Below, piece after piece: positions 17,157 to 24,712 of a stretch of DNA of 64,000 bases. The stretch lies in assembly GCF_024138145.1 (NCBI RefSeq), contig NZ_CP099997.1, forward strand, positions 3,286,001 through 3,350,000, in the 5' to 3' direction. Positions within the stretch are counted from its first letter, which is position 1. The number at the start of each line of letters is the position of its first letter. The stretch comes from Natronosalvus halobius (GTDB lineage: Archaea > Halobacteriota > Halobacteria > Halobacteriales > Natrialbaceae). Made by a program: the position numbers and the translations under genes. Below the pieces are notes generated by a model, which saw only the letters and a list, made by a program, of their open reading frames with translations, made no database searches and was not told the DNA's origin.

Positions 17157-17978
17157 ATGCGCCATCGAATCTTCAACGACGAGGGTGAGGAGGACCTCGT
17201 CTTCGTCATGGGCTTCGGGAATCGCTGGACTCACGAGAACGTCAGCTGGCTCGTCGGGACGCTCGCCAACGCCGGTTACCGCGTCCACGCGTTCGAGTTG
17301 CCCACCAACATCGAGGACTTCAAAGCCGACTGGCTCGAGCCCGTCGCCGAGTACGTCGTCGACCTCGAGGAGTACCAGCTCCTCGCCCACAGCGCGGGCT
17401 CGCTCGTCGCCCAGGCGCTCGACGGCGCGGACAACCACGTCTACCTGAGTCCGTGGTGGGGGTACAACGAGCGGGTTCCCGGCCCGGTCCTCGACCTCGT
17501 CTCCCAGATACCGACGAGCGCCCCGTTTCTCCCGCGTGGCGAGGCCGGCAGGTCGGCCATCGGTGACCTCGCGACGGACCACCAGCTCGCAACGAGCCCG
17601 AAGTGGGTCTCGCCGTCGTTCGTCCGGGAGACGCGGCGCGCCCAGGACGACCTCCTGGCGATCGACCACGACGCCGTCGTCTTCTGTTCGCTCAAAGACC
17701 CTATTATCGACCACCAGCCCATCGGCGAGCGGGTGCCACCCGAACACGTGGTCCTCTACGACGGCGGTCACGAGCTGTTCTCCTCGAGTGTCCGCGACCA
17801 GTACGTCGGCCTCCTGTTGACTGCGCTCGAGGGTGGAGCCGACGCGATCGAAGCGGCCCACGGGATCTACACGCTCGAAGCGTCGGACGACCGTGGCGAC
17901 GCCGTCGACGCCGACGCTGGTGGCGATTCTGGTACCGACGCCGACGACGAAGCCGACGCCGTCGACGCGACCAACTAG
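17157..17978 (+). CDS. Alpha/beta-hydrolase-fold protein with acidic tail
   Basis: A 273-aa protein if started at MRHRIFNDEGEEDLVFV. An alpha/beta-hydrolase core is suggested by VFVMGFGNRWTHENVSWLV (strand and oxyanion region), the nucleophile elbow LLAHSAGSLVAQ (Ser in A-H-S-A-G instead of G-x-S-x-G), Asp in SLKDPIIDH and His in DGGHELF, a complete Ser-Asp-His triad. The last 35 residues are a low-complexity Asp/Ala/Gly tail, probably disordered. A TATA-like TATGCTTTTG near 17119-17128 fits a leaderless start at 17157; upstream in-frame ATGs exist at 17091 and 17121. The substrate is unknown. Confidence 0.75.
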   Translation: MRHRIFNDEGEEDLVFVMGFGNRWTHENVSWLVGTLANAGYRVHAFELPTNIEDFKADWLEPVAEYVVDLEEYQLLAHSAGSLVAQALDGADNHVYLSPWWGYNERVPGPVLDLVSQIPTSAPFLPRGEAGRSAIGDLATDHQLATSPKWVSPSFVRETRRAQDDLLAIDHDAVVFCSLKDPIIDHQPIGERVPPEHVVLYDGGHELFSSSVRDQYVGLLLTALEGGADAIEAAHGIYTLEASDDRGDAVDADAGGDSGTDADDEADAVDATN

Positions 17979-17992
17979 ACATTGCAGTCAGC

Positions 17993-18050
17993 GAAGAGCG
18001 ACCAGTTTCAACCAGGGAAGAGCGACCAGTTACAGTCGGCGAGGAGCGAA
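17993..18050. repeat. 24-bp degenerate tandem repeat, about 2.4 copies
   Basis: GAAGAGCGACCAGTT occurs at 17993-18007 and exactly again at 18017-18031; a third, degraded copy starts at 18041 (GAGGAGCGAA). The array fills the gap between the hydrolase stop and the ncsA start, so it is non-coding and would lie just upstream of ncsA or in its leader. Confidence 0.6.
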
Positions 18051-18084
18051 ACGCGTTTCCCCCCGAACCCGCTACCTCGAGTCG

Positions 18085-19053
18085 ATGAACTGCAACCGGT
18101 GCGACGGCGAGGCGGTGATGCACGCCGCCTACTCGGGGGCGCACCTCTGTGAAGCCCACTTCCTCGAGTCCGTCGACAAGCGGGTTCGGCGTCGGATTCG
18201 CCGCGACGACCTGGTCCCGCGAGACGCTAGTCCCGAGAACCCCCAGACGTGGGTAATCGGCCTCTCGGGCGGGAAAGACAGCGTCGTCCTGACTCAGATC
18301 CTCTCGGAGACCTTCGCCGAAGACCCCCGGATCGAACTCGTCTGTCTCACGATCCACGAAGGAATCGAGGGCTACCGCGACGAGAGTCTGGCGGCCTGTC
18401 TCGAGCTGACCGAGGATCTCGACATTCGCCACGAGGTTGTGAGCTACGAAGAGGAGTTCGACGTCCGCATGGATCACGTCGTCGAGGACGACCCCGAAAA
18501 CATGGCCGCTTGCGCCTACTGCGGCGTCTTCCGACGCGACCTCCTCGAGAAGTACGCCGACCGCTTCGGCGCCGACCTGATGCTCACCGGCCACAACCTC
18601 GACGACGAGGCCCAGACGGCCCTGATGAACTTCCTGGAGGGCGACGTCTCCCAGATCGCCAAGCACTTCGACGCGAGTCTCGGCCCGCTCGACGAACGCC
18701 GTGACCAGGACAACTTCGTTCCCCGGGCCAAACCCCTCCGTGACGTCCCCGAGAAAGAGGTCGCCCTCTACGCTCACCTCCGGGATCTTCCTGCCCACAT
18801 CACCGAGTGCCCCCACTCGAGCGAGGCCTACCGCGGCGAGATCCAGCGACTCCTCTACGATCTCGAGGAAAATCACCCCGGAACGCGCCACTCCATCCTC
18901 TCGGGCTACGAGGAACTCGCCGGCATCGTCGCGGATCGCTACGACGAAGACGGCGACGACGCCGACCTCCAGGCGTGTACCGAGTGCGGGTCGACGACGA
19001 CACGGGCGATCTGTCGGAAGTGCTCGCTGCTCGAGTCGATCCACGCCGTTTGA
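18085..19053 (+). CDS. ncsA: NcsA/Ctu1-type tRNA 2-thiolation enzyme
   Basis: A 322-aa ATP-dependent thiolase expected to make 2-thiouridine at wobble U34 of tRNAs, in haloarchaea with a ubiquitin-like SAMP as sulfur carrier. It has an N-terminal zinc ribbon (CNRCDGEAV...LCEAHF), the PP-loop GLSGGKDSVVL, a catalytic Cys region MAACAYCGVFRR, the conserved GHNLDDEAQT and a C-terminal zinc ribbon (CTECGSTTTRAICRKC). The frame stays open upstream into the preceding gene, but MNCNRCDGEA at 18085 is the natural start. It is convergent with ftsZ2; the same ncsA/ftsZ2/cdrS/cdrL gene order is known from Haloferax volcanii. Confidence 0.93.
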   Translation: MNCNRCDGEAVMHAAYSGAHLCEAHFLESVDKRVRRRIRRDDLVPRDASPENPQTWVIGLSGGKDSVVLTQILSETFAEDPRIELVCLTIHEGIEGYRDESLAACLELTEDLDIRHEVVSYEEEFDVRMDHVVEDDPENMAACAYCGVFRRDLLEKYADRFGADLMLTGHNLDDEAQTALMNFLEGDVSQIAKHFDASLGPLDERRDQDNFVPRAKPLRDVPEKEVALYAHLRDLPAHITECPHSSEAYRGEIQRLLYDLEENHPGTRHSILSGYEELAGIVADRYDEDGDDADLQACTECGSTTTRAICRKCSLLESIHAV

Positions 19054-19382
19054 GTTCTTTCGAGAACGCTCTCGACGTATTACGTCGTCGTACTCGGCAG
19101 TTCCCGTTTTCACTCTCGTTAATGGCGTCTCGAGAGCGGCTAGCGGTGCTCGCGGATCGCTTGCCGTGTAGATAGTGTCACGCCGAGCGTCGCCACTCGA
19201 GGGCGTGAAAGCGTCGGTCGGCCAGAGTGGTGTGTCTGGTGTGGTGTCCCGCGGCGGCGGTGTGTCAATGCCGCCGCAGGCGGCCGACCGATGTGTCGTG
19301 ATTGGTGATCGCGATCGCGTTGGTGTGTCGTCGCGATTGCAGTGTCGTTTCGGCTCGAACGATCGAACAGTTGAACGCCGTG
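19054..19382. other. Convergent intergenic region with phased TGTGTC repeats
   Basis: This 329-bp stretch lies between the ncsA and ftsZ2 stops. TGTGTC occurs at 19231, 19261, 19292 and 19324, spacings of 30, 31 and 32 bp, close to three helical turns each. The shorter GTGTC also appears at 19244 and 19342, and a strong hairpin lies inside (19251-19277). No protein gene or recognisable RNA family was found. It could contain transcript ends for both genes, protein-binding sites, or a structured RNA. Confidence 0.55.
19251..19277. repeat. Perfect GC-rich hairpin, 8-bp stem
   Basis: GCGGCGGC (19251-19258) and GCCGCCGC (19270-19277) are exact reverse complements with an 11-nt loop. It lies about 105 bp beyond the ftsZ2 stop and about 200 bp beyond ncsA. 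There is no following T-run, so it is not a standard intrinsic terminator; it may protect 3' ends. Confidence 0.5.
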
Positions 19383-20624
19383 TTAGCGGATGACGTCGAC
19401 GCCGTTGTTCCGCTCGACCTGGTCGCGGCCGCCGTCGCTCTGGGCACCGAAACTCGAACTCGAGCCCGAGTGGGAGCGCGAACTCGAGCGACGCCCGCCC
19501 GAACCCCGCTCCTGTGTCTGCGAGACGTTCTGACTCGCGTCGAAGTCCGCCTCGGTCACGCCCTCCAGGCTGGCGCGGGATTTGTCGGCCTGTTTCTGCG
19601 TACTCGGGCCGAGCACCTGCGCGCTCTGGACGCCGGTCATGATCGCCATGACCCGCACCTTGCCCTTGTAGCTCTCCTGGATCCGGGCGCCCCAGATCAC
19701 GTTCGCCGAGGCCTCGAGGCGCTCGGTGATGTTGTCGGCGATCCCCTCGGCCTCCTTCAGCGTGAGGTCGGGGCCGCCGGTAATGTGGACCAGTCCGCCG
19801 GAGGCGCCGCGATAGTCGACGTCCAATAGCGGATGGTTCATCGCGTCGCGGACGACCTCCTCGGTCTTGTTCTTGTCCTGGGTCTCCCCCACGAGCATCA
19901 CCGCGACGCCGCCCTGATTCATGATCGTGGACATGTCCGCGTAGTCCAGGTTGATCAGGCTCGGCTGGGTGATCGTCTCGGAGATGCCTTTGACGGTCTC
20001 GGCGATGATCTGGTCCATCACCGAGAACGCCTTCCCGATCGGCAGATTCGGGACGTAATCGAGCAGCCGGTTGTTGTCCAGGACGATGATCGAGTCGGCC
20101 TGCTCGCGCAGCTTCTCGAGGCCTTCCTCGGCCTTGACCGTGCGGGCGCGTTCGACGTTGAACGGCGTCGAGACCATCCCGACGACGATGGCGCCCTGTT
20201 CTTTGGCGATCTTCGAGGCGACGGGTGCGGCACCGGTGCCGGTACCGCCACCCATGCCGGCCGTGACGAAGACGAGGTCCGCGTCTCCGAGGACCTCCTT
20301 GATCGTACCCTGGGCCATCTCGGTGGCACGCTCGCCCATCGAGGGGTCGCCGCCGGCACCCAGTCCGTTCGTGAGCGACTTGCCCACGAGGATTTTGGTG
20401 TCGGCCTCGATCATCTTCAGGTGCTGTTTGTCGGTGTTGATCGCGATGGTCTCCGCGCCTTCGACACCGATGTTGTACAGCCGGTTGATCGTATTGTTAC
20501 CGGCTCCACCGCACCCGATGATGACGATCCGGGGCTCCCCGAACTCGTCGTCATCGAGGGACCCGTCCATGTTCTTGGCCTCTTCCTCCGCGTTTTCGAG
20601 GGCGTCTTGCACGATGTCCTGCAT
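19383..20624 (-). CDS. ftsZ2: Cell division tubulin FtsZ2
   Basis: A 413-aa FtsZ. The GTP-binding residues are present: GCGGAGNNT near the N-terminus, the tubulin signature [10 protein letters not shown], and the catalytic T7 loop NLDYADM (NxDxxD). The extended N-terminus [20 protein letters not shown] and the position beside cdrS identify it as FtsZ2, the paralogue required for constriction in Haloferax, rather than FtsZ1. After the globular domain comes a Ser/Gly-rich linker and a conserved C-terminal peptide (NNGVDVIR) of the type that binds SepF. The start lies 2 nt after the cdrS stop, so the two genes form a tight operon controlled from the region upstream of cdrS. Confidence 0.96.
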   Translation of the reverse strand: MQDIVQDALENAEEEAKNMDGSLDDDEFGEPRIVIIGCGGAGNNTINRLYNIGVEGAETIAINTDKQHLKMIEADTKILVGKSLTNGLGAGGDPSMGERATEMAQGTIKEVLGDADLVFVTAGMGGGTGTGAAPVASKIAKEQGAIVVGMVSTPFNVERARTVKAEEGLEKLREQADSIIVLDNNRLLDYVPNLPIGKAFSVMDQIIAETVKGISETITQPSLINLDYADMSTIMNQGGVAVMLVGETQDKNKTEEVVRDAMNHPLLDVDYRGASGGLVHITGGPDLTLKEAEGIADNITERLEASANVIWGARIQESYKGKVRVMAIMTGVQSAQVLGPSTQKQADKSRASLEGVTEADFDASQNVSQTQERGSGGRRSSSRSHSGSSSSFGAQSDGGRDQVERNNGVDVIR

Positions 20625-20626
20625 CG

Positions 20627-20806
20627 TTACACCTTCGCCCAGCCGCGTTTACCCGGCTGTTCGTGGCGACCCTCGTACTGGTCGTTGATCATTTCTCGGA
20701 CGGCCGAACGGATAGCTTCACTCCGGTTTGGAAACTCCCCCGTCTCGACCAGCTGTTCGACTTCTTCGATCTGCTGTTTCGGAATTCGCAGTGTCACACG
20801 CTCCAT
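20627..20806 (-). CDS. cdrS: CdrS, short ribbon-helix-helix cell-division regulator
   Basis: A 59-aa gene read directly from the sequence: [20 protein letters not shown], then [20 protein letters not shown], ending in a short basic tail (KRGWAKV). The N-terminal strand VTLRIP and two helices with the N-R-S-E-A-I-R turn form a canonical ribbon-helix-helix DNA-binding fold. Position 2 nt upstream of ftsZ2 and the RHH fold match CdrS, shown in haloarchaea to control ftsZ2 and other division genes. The ATG at 20806 is the only plausible start. It is cotranscribed with ftsZ2 and probably acts at the repeated heptamers upstream (inference). Confidence 0.93.
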   Translation of the reverse strand: MERVTLRIPKQQIEEVEQLVETGEFPNRSEAIRSAVREMINDQYEGRHEQPGKRGWAKV

Positions 20807-21021
20807 TATTGTATTCCCCGTATTGGGTAAGACGGTGCGCGCCCCTGTCAGACGCGGCGTGTCTTACACGTCGAATCGGCCGCATTCGGGCGATTCCCGG
20901 GTGACTTCCACCCGCTGTAAGACAACCGTCTTACGCGACTGTAGCCAACAGGCTGGTGGGTATTAAAACTATCGGCGACGGTGACCGTCCATGTCTTACA
21001 ACAGTGTTGCTTGTATGACGG
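20807..21021. promoter_or_regulatory. cdrS-ftsZ2 promoter region with five GTCTTAC/GTAAGAC sites
   Basis: The heptamer GTAAGAC or its complement GTCTTAC occurs at 20827-20833, 20861-20867, 20917-20923, 20928-20934 and 20993-20999. The third and fourth form an inverted pair with a 4-bp spacer, and the second sits in a larger palindrome (CGTGT-CTT-ACACG, 20858-20870). A minus-strand TATA-like TTTTAATA at 20962-20969 lies between site five and the pair, giving a likely start near 20936 and a leader of about 130 nt. Repeated short inverted heptamers suit ribbon-helix-helix dimers; CdrL and CdrS flank the region. Confidence 0.7.
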
Positions 21022-21025
21022 TCAC
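20981..21025. repeat. 9-bp perfect inverted repeat across the cdrL stop
   Basis: GTGACCGTC (20981-20989) and GACGGTCAC (21017-21025) are exact complements, with a 27-nt loop that contains one GTCTTAC site. The right arm covers the cdrL stop codon. It could form the 3' end of the cdrL transcript or part of an operator complex. Confidence 0.5.
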
Positions 21026-21642
21026 GACTGATTCGACTCGAGCACGTCCGCTGCCGGCGTTCGACGGCCACAGCTCGGGCAGAACGCCCAGTCCGATCGC
21101 ACCTCGTCCCCGCAGTCACAGAAGACGCGGTGGGTTGCCTTCTCCCCGCAGTTGGGGCAGAAGACGTGTTCGGACTCGAGTCCCGTTCCACACTGGCCAC
21201 ATGCGCTCGCGCCTCGAGCGGGACGGTCCTCGACCGAACGCGCCGGCTGATCTCGCGTCGAGCCGTTCGAGGTGCCTGTGTGGTCGGCCGCGCGCGTCTC
21301 CTCATCCATTGCTGGAGCGGGAGTGAATTCGGTCTCGCGTGCACGCGTCGCCTCGACGCCCTCGAGCGCGATGGAGACGTTGACGTCCTGGCCGCTCGAC
21401 GACTGACGAGCGGACAATCGCCGCTCGAGTAGGGAGTCGATCCGTTCCTCGAGCAAGGCGTCGAGGCTGTCGTCCGGAGCGTCGGCGCGAGCGTCGTCGG
21501 TCGGACGGGCGTCGACACCGTCTGTCGGCTGCTCGTCCAGGAACGCTCGGAGTGCCTCGCGCATGACCTCGCTCTTCGAGGCATCGAAGGCCTCGAGTTC
21601 GGCGACGAGGTCGTCGTCCGCGCGGAACGTGATCTTTCCCAT
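21022..21642 (-). CDS. cdrL: CdrL, ribbon-helix-helix regulator with zinc ribbons
   Basis: A 206-aa protein. The N-terminus GKITFRADDDLVAELEAFDASKSEVMREALRAFL is a ribbon-helix-helix DNA-binding unit. A long acidic, Ala/Arg-rich linker follows. The C-terminus has two zinc-binding modules: CGQCG...FCPNCG and CDCG...FCPSCG. This layout and its location upstream of cdrS-ftsZ2 match CdrL, the long cell-division regulator of Haloferax. A minus-strand TATA-like TTATAATATGG at 21661-21671 stands about 20-28 nt before the ATG, so the transcript is probably leaderless. A palindrome related to the cdrS-region sites lies further upstream at 21706. Confidence 0.92.
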   Translation of the reverse strand: MGKITFRADDDLVAELEAFDASKSEVMREALRAFLDEQPTDGVDARPTDDARADAPDDSLDALLEERIDSLLERRLSARQSSSGQDVNVSIALEGVEATRARETEFTPAPAMDEETRAADHTGTSNGSTRDQPARSVEDRPARGASACGQCGTGLESEHVFCPNCGEKATHRVFCDCGDEVRSDWAFCPSCGRRTPAADVLESNQS

Positions 21643-21705
21643 GGTCGATTCAGTTACCGACCATATTATAACTCATCCTATATGAAACTTCCCACGCGTC
21701 CGACG

Positions 21706-21718
21706 CGTGTCTCACACG
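21706..21718. promoter_or_regulatory. CGTGT-CTC-ACACG palindrome upstream of cdrL and tRNA-Tyr
   Basis: A perfect 5-bp-arm inverted repeat that differs in one central base from CGTGT-CTT-ACACG at 20858-20870 in the cdrS promoter region. It lies about 35 bp upstream of the cdrL TATA-like box and about 15 bp from the tRNA-Tyr TATA-like box. It may be an autoregulatory site for CdrL. Confidence 0.5.
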
Positions 21719-21766
21719 CCGCGAATAATAACCCTTATACCGCCTTCGTCTGCTACGTACGAGTGA

Positions 21767-21840
21767 CCGCTCTTAGCTCAGCCTGGTAGAGCAGTCGACT
21801 GTAGATCGACTTGCCCCCCGTTCAAATCGGGGAGAGCGGA
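21767..21840 (+). tRNA. tRNA-Tyr (GTA anticodon)
   Basis: A 74-nt cloverleaf. The acceptor stem CCGCTCT pairs with AGAGCGG, with discriminator A at 21840. The D-arm contains AGCTCAGCCTGGTAGAGC. The anticodon stem GTCGA/TCGAC encloses the loop CTGTAGA, giving anticodon GTA. The T-arm is CCCCG-TTCAAAT-CGGGG. No intron is present and the CCA end is not encoded. A TATA-like CCCTTATACC at 21732-21741 lies about 26 nt upstream of the first base. Confidence 0.97.
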
Positions 21841-21978
21841 CTTCTTCGTCGAGCGGATCACGTTCGACCGACAGGAGCGATTTCGATACCACGTCGAGAC
21901 GTTGCTCCCGAAAATGACTGCTCGAGTGCTCTCCTCCGTATCCAGGAGCTACGTTTTTCAGATGAACGTTTACGACGA

Positions 21979-23322
21979 TTAGGACGGCCGAAGCTGCACG
22001 ATTGCATCGTCGCGCTCGAGCGGGAACGGCTCGTGGGCCATCCCGTCGCGGTTCGAGGTCCCGAGGAGGACGCTCCCGTCCGGGGCCTGCGTGACGGTCC
22101 GGACTCGTCCGAATTCGTTCTCGAGAAGGTGATGGGCGGTTACGGTGTAGGCGTCGTCGAGCCAGGGGGCGTCAAACCGCTGTGCGTCGTCGTCCTGGAA
22201 CGGACCCTCGGCGTCCGCGTCGGACGACCGGAGCGAGAGGACGGCGAGAGACTGGCGCTGTAGCGTCCCGACCAGGAGGCGGTCGCGCCACTCGGGGATG
22301 GCGTCACCAGTGTACCGAACGCACGCGCTGGGTGCCCACGTGTCGTCCGGCCCGGTGTTGACGAGCGGCGGCGCGACGTCCTCGTGGGCGTCGTAGGACT
22401 CGTACTCGGGGTCGTCGGGACCGCCCTGGACGTCCGGCCAGCCGTAGTTCGCGCCGGGCCGGAGGACGGTCACCTCGTCGCGGCCGTTCGGCCCGTGGTC
22501 GACGCAAACGGGCGTGTCGTCGGCGAGCCAGGCGATTCCCTGCGGGTTGCGGTGTCCGTAGGAGAACACCCGGGGGTCGGCGCCGTCGATGTCGGGATTG
22601 TCCGGTGAAGGCTCGCCGTCCGCCGTCAGCCTGAGGACCGTCCCGCCGAGGCTCCCGGGGTCCTGTGCAGGCGTTTTCTCGGCGGTCCCGGCCGTGACCC
22701 AGAGCGCTCCGTCGGGACCGAACGTGATCTCGCCGCCGATTGTGTGGTCCCCGGCGATGCCCTCCAGGAGCACCTCGTGGGTCGCCTCTGGATCGCTCGA
22801 TTCGGCGTCGAATCGACCGACGCGGTTTGCCCCGCCCACGTTGTAATACAGGTAGACGTACGCAGGATTCGGGTACGATGGGTGGATGGCGATCCCCTGG
22901 ATCGACTCGCCTGGCCACTCCTGTCGTTGCTCGTCGGGAACGTCGCCCACCCGTATCGGATCGTCGGCTGTCTCGAGCAGCGTCTCCGCGTCCAGGCGCA
23001 GCAATCGTCCCGCGCGTTCGGAGACGAAGACCTCGTCGGTGGGCGTAAACGCGATCTCCCAGGGGACTTCGAGGTCGACGAGCAGCGGCTTGGGGTCGAC
23101 GTCGGCCTCGAGCGGCGATTGGGGTGATTCGTCGCCAGAATCGTTCGAGGGCCCGGTTTCGACGGTTTCGTCCCCGTCGTGCTCTCGCTCCCCGCCTTCA
23201 TCTTCATCCGGTCGTGACTCGTCGGCGCTGTCGGGCATCGAACAACCGACGAGCGCGGTGCTAGCGGCCGCAGTTGCAGTGAGCAGATGGCGACGGGAGA
23301 GTCGACTCGGCCGATCAAACAT
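21979..23322 (-). CDS. PQQ-type (soluble glucose dehydrogenase-like) sugar dehydrogenase, Tat lipoprotein
   Basis: A 447-aa exported beta-propeller protein. The N-terminus has a Tat motif and lipobox (RLSRRHLLTATAAASTALVGC), followed by an acidic low-complexity spacer of about 45 residues. The catalytic domain shows DHTIGGEITFGPDGALWVTAG, SYGHRNPQGIAWL and PGANYGWPDVQGG, typical of the glucose/sorbosone dehydrogenase family, which oxidises aldoses with PQQ. Starting at MFDRPSRL (23322) places the twin arginines correctly; the frame is open to 23418. No PQQ synthesis genes are in the window, so cofactor supply is uncertain, and related proteins may have other roles. It is convergent with the tRNA. 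Confidence 0.87.
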   Translation of the reverse strand: MFDRPSRLSRRHLLTATAAASTALVGCSMPDSADESRPDEDEGGEREHDGDETVETGPSNDSGDESPQSPLEADVDPKPLLVDLEVPWEIAFTPTDEVFVSERAGRLLRLDAETLLETADDPIRVGDVPDEQRQEWPGESIQGIAIHPSYPNPAYVYLYYNVGGANRVGRFDAESSDPEATHEVLLEGIAGDHTIGGEITFGPDGALWVTAGTAEKTPAQDPGSLGGTVLRLTADGEPSPDNPDIDGADPRVFSYGHRNPQGIAWLADDTPVCVDHGPNGRDEVTVLRPGANYGWPDVQGGPDDPEYESYDAHEDVAPPLVNTGPDDTWAPSACVRYTGDAIPEWRDRLLVGTLQRQSLAVLSLRSSDADAEGPFQDDDAQRFDAPWLDDAYTVTAHHLLENEFGRVRTVTQAPDGSVLLGTSNRDGMAHEPFPLERDDAIVQLRPS

Positions 23323-23453
23323 TTCGTGACCGTTTGGCCTCGAGATAAATAGCTCCGGTGAGGGTGAAGGTGTCACGACCTCGAGGATGAATTCCGACGG
23401 GTAGACGCGATCCGACAAATCGGGCTACTCGGCGAACTCCCGAACCCGACCGC

Positions 23454-24119
23454 CTACCGCACGATCTGCGGAATCGCGTCCAGGCCTGCCACTTCGTAGG
23501 TGGCGCCCTCCGAAAGTTCGACGTCCCGACAGTGGTCTCGTCGAACGAACACCGAGTCCATTCCCGCCCGGTGGGCGGCGAGTACGTCGCTCTCGCTGTC
23601 TCCGACGTAGAGCGCACGGTCGGCCTCGACGTCGAGGTCGGCCAGCGCCCGCTCGAGGTAGTGTCCGTTCGGCTTTTGCAACGCCAGGCTCTCGAGGGTC
23701 TTCTCCCGGCCGTAATACGTCTCGAACAGGTGCTCGAGGTCGAAGTACTCGAGGACGAACTCGATCGTAGTGTGGTGATTGTTGCTGACGATCCCACAGG
23801 GATGGTCGAGTGTCTCGACCGCTTCGATGTCGTCGTACGGTCCGCGCGTTCCGTCCCTGAACCGGTGAAACTGGGATCGTTCGTCGTGATCCTCCCACGT
23901 CCGCCAGAACGGCTCCGGCTCGAGGTCGTACCGGCGACAGAGTTCCCGGACCCGCTCGGCGGGGACGCCGTCACAGAGTTCGTCGACGATCGCTCGGTCG
24001 ACGGTTTCGACGCCCATCGCTTCGAACGCGGCCGTCGTGGCCTCCGCCTGGACGTCGTCGGTCGGCGGGTGCACGAGCACGCCGTCACTGTCGAAGATGA
24101 CTGCGTCGTAGGCTGTCAC
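23454..24119 (-). CDS. HAD-superfamily phosphatase
   Basis: A 221-aa hydrolase of the phosphoglycolate-phosphatase/beta-phosphoglucomutase-like group. Motif I is FDSDGVL (nucleophile D10, acid/base D12), motif II is IVSNNHHTT, the motif III Lys lies in LALQKPNGHYL and motif IV is YVGDSESDVLAA. A four-helix cap is inserted after motif I (about residues 18-85). The substrate is not evident. The gene is convergent with the DUF5789-like gene only by distance; its start at 24119 lies 126 bp from that gene on the opposite strand, so the two are divergent. Confidence 0.88.
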   Translation of the reverse strand: MTAYDAVIFDSDGVLVHPPTDDVQAEATTAAFEAMGVETVDRAIVDELCDGVPAERVRELCRRYDLEPEPFWRTWEDHDERSQFHRFRDGTRGPYDDIEAVETLDHPCGIVSNNHHTTIEFVLEYFDLEHLFETYYGREKTLESLALQKPNGHYLERALADLDVEADRALYVGDSESDVLAAHRAGMDSVFVRRDHCRDVELSEGATYEVAGLDAIPQIVR

Positions 24120-24245
24120 TCGCGAACGTGTTCACTGGAATCACCTGATCGTTTCGGTCTCCCGAGACGCGCGATTCGCTGCCGTCCGGCTACCCCCGCA
24201 GTCGCCAGCCGACCGCTTTTTCCGCCGCTCGTGGTAGCGGCGACC

Positions 24246-24695
24246 ATGAGTGACCAGCCACCAGATGCCGATTCGAGTGCGGGTTCCGGCCAGGGCGACC
24301 CCGACCCCGGTCCTGATCCCGACCCCGATCCCGAACGCGTCCAGGAGCGCGCGCGAGAGCGCCAGTCGTCCCGGGCCGAGTCGACCGAGGACGTCCTGGA
24401 GACCGTCGAAACGCACCTGGGCGACCTCGAGTATCCCGTCTCGAGCGAGGAAATCGCGGCCGAGTACGGAAGTGAACCGATCGACCTGCCCAACGAGACC
24501 GAGACGATGGGGAGCGTCTTCGATCGGTTGGCCGGCGAGACCTACGACACGCCCGAGGAGGCCAGAGAGGCGATTTTCGGGCAGCTTACCGGCGAGGCGG
24601 GCGGGCGAACAGAGGCGAACCCGGAGCGCGACCTCGAGTCGCTGGATGAGGCGGAACAGGGGTCGCCGAGCGAGAGCGGAGGCAGTGGTCTCTGA
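24246..24695 (+). CDS. Haloarchaeal DUF5789-like protein
   Basis: A 149-aa very acidic protein. The N-terminal 45 residues are a low-complexity Asp-Pro tract (DPDPGPDPDPDPE). The conserved core follows: DVLETVETHLGDLEYPVSSEEIAAEYGSEPIDLPN and then SVFDRLAGETYDTPEEAREAIFGQLTGEA, which looks like a small helical domain of the kind annotated DUF5789 in haloarchaea (name recalled, not checked). The function is unknown. The ATG at 24246 is chosen because the upstream open frame overlaps the HAD gene antisense. Confidence 0.75.
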   Translation: MSDQPPDADSSAGSGQGDPDPGPDPDPDPERVQERARERQSSRAESTEDVLETVETHLGDLEYPVSSEEIAAEYGSEPIDLPNETETMGSVFDRLAGETYDTPEEAREAIFGQLTGEAGGRTEANPERDLESLDEAEQGSPSESGGSGL

Positions 24696-24712
24696 TTGGT
24701 CGAGTAGGGCCC

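Noticed and set aside
17704-19113. Minus-strand frame of 469 codons across the hydrolase and ncsA genes
   Set aside because: Antisense to two genes with clear catalytic motifs; its C-terminal half is Arg-rich low complexity.
19251-19277. GC-rich hairpin considered as an intrinsic terminator
   Set aside because: No T-run follows on either strand, and haloarchaeal termination is mostly T-tract based; kept only as a repeat.
21767-21840. tRNA-Tyr considered as an integration site for a mobile element
   Set aside because: No integrase, no duplicated tRNA 3' end and no atypical gene block follows it in the window.
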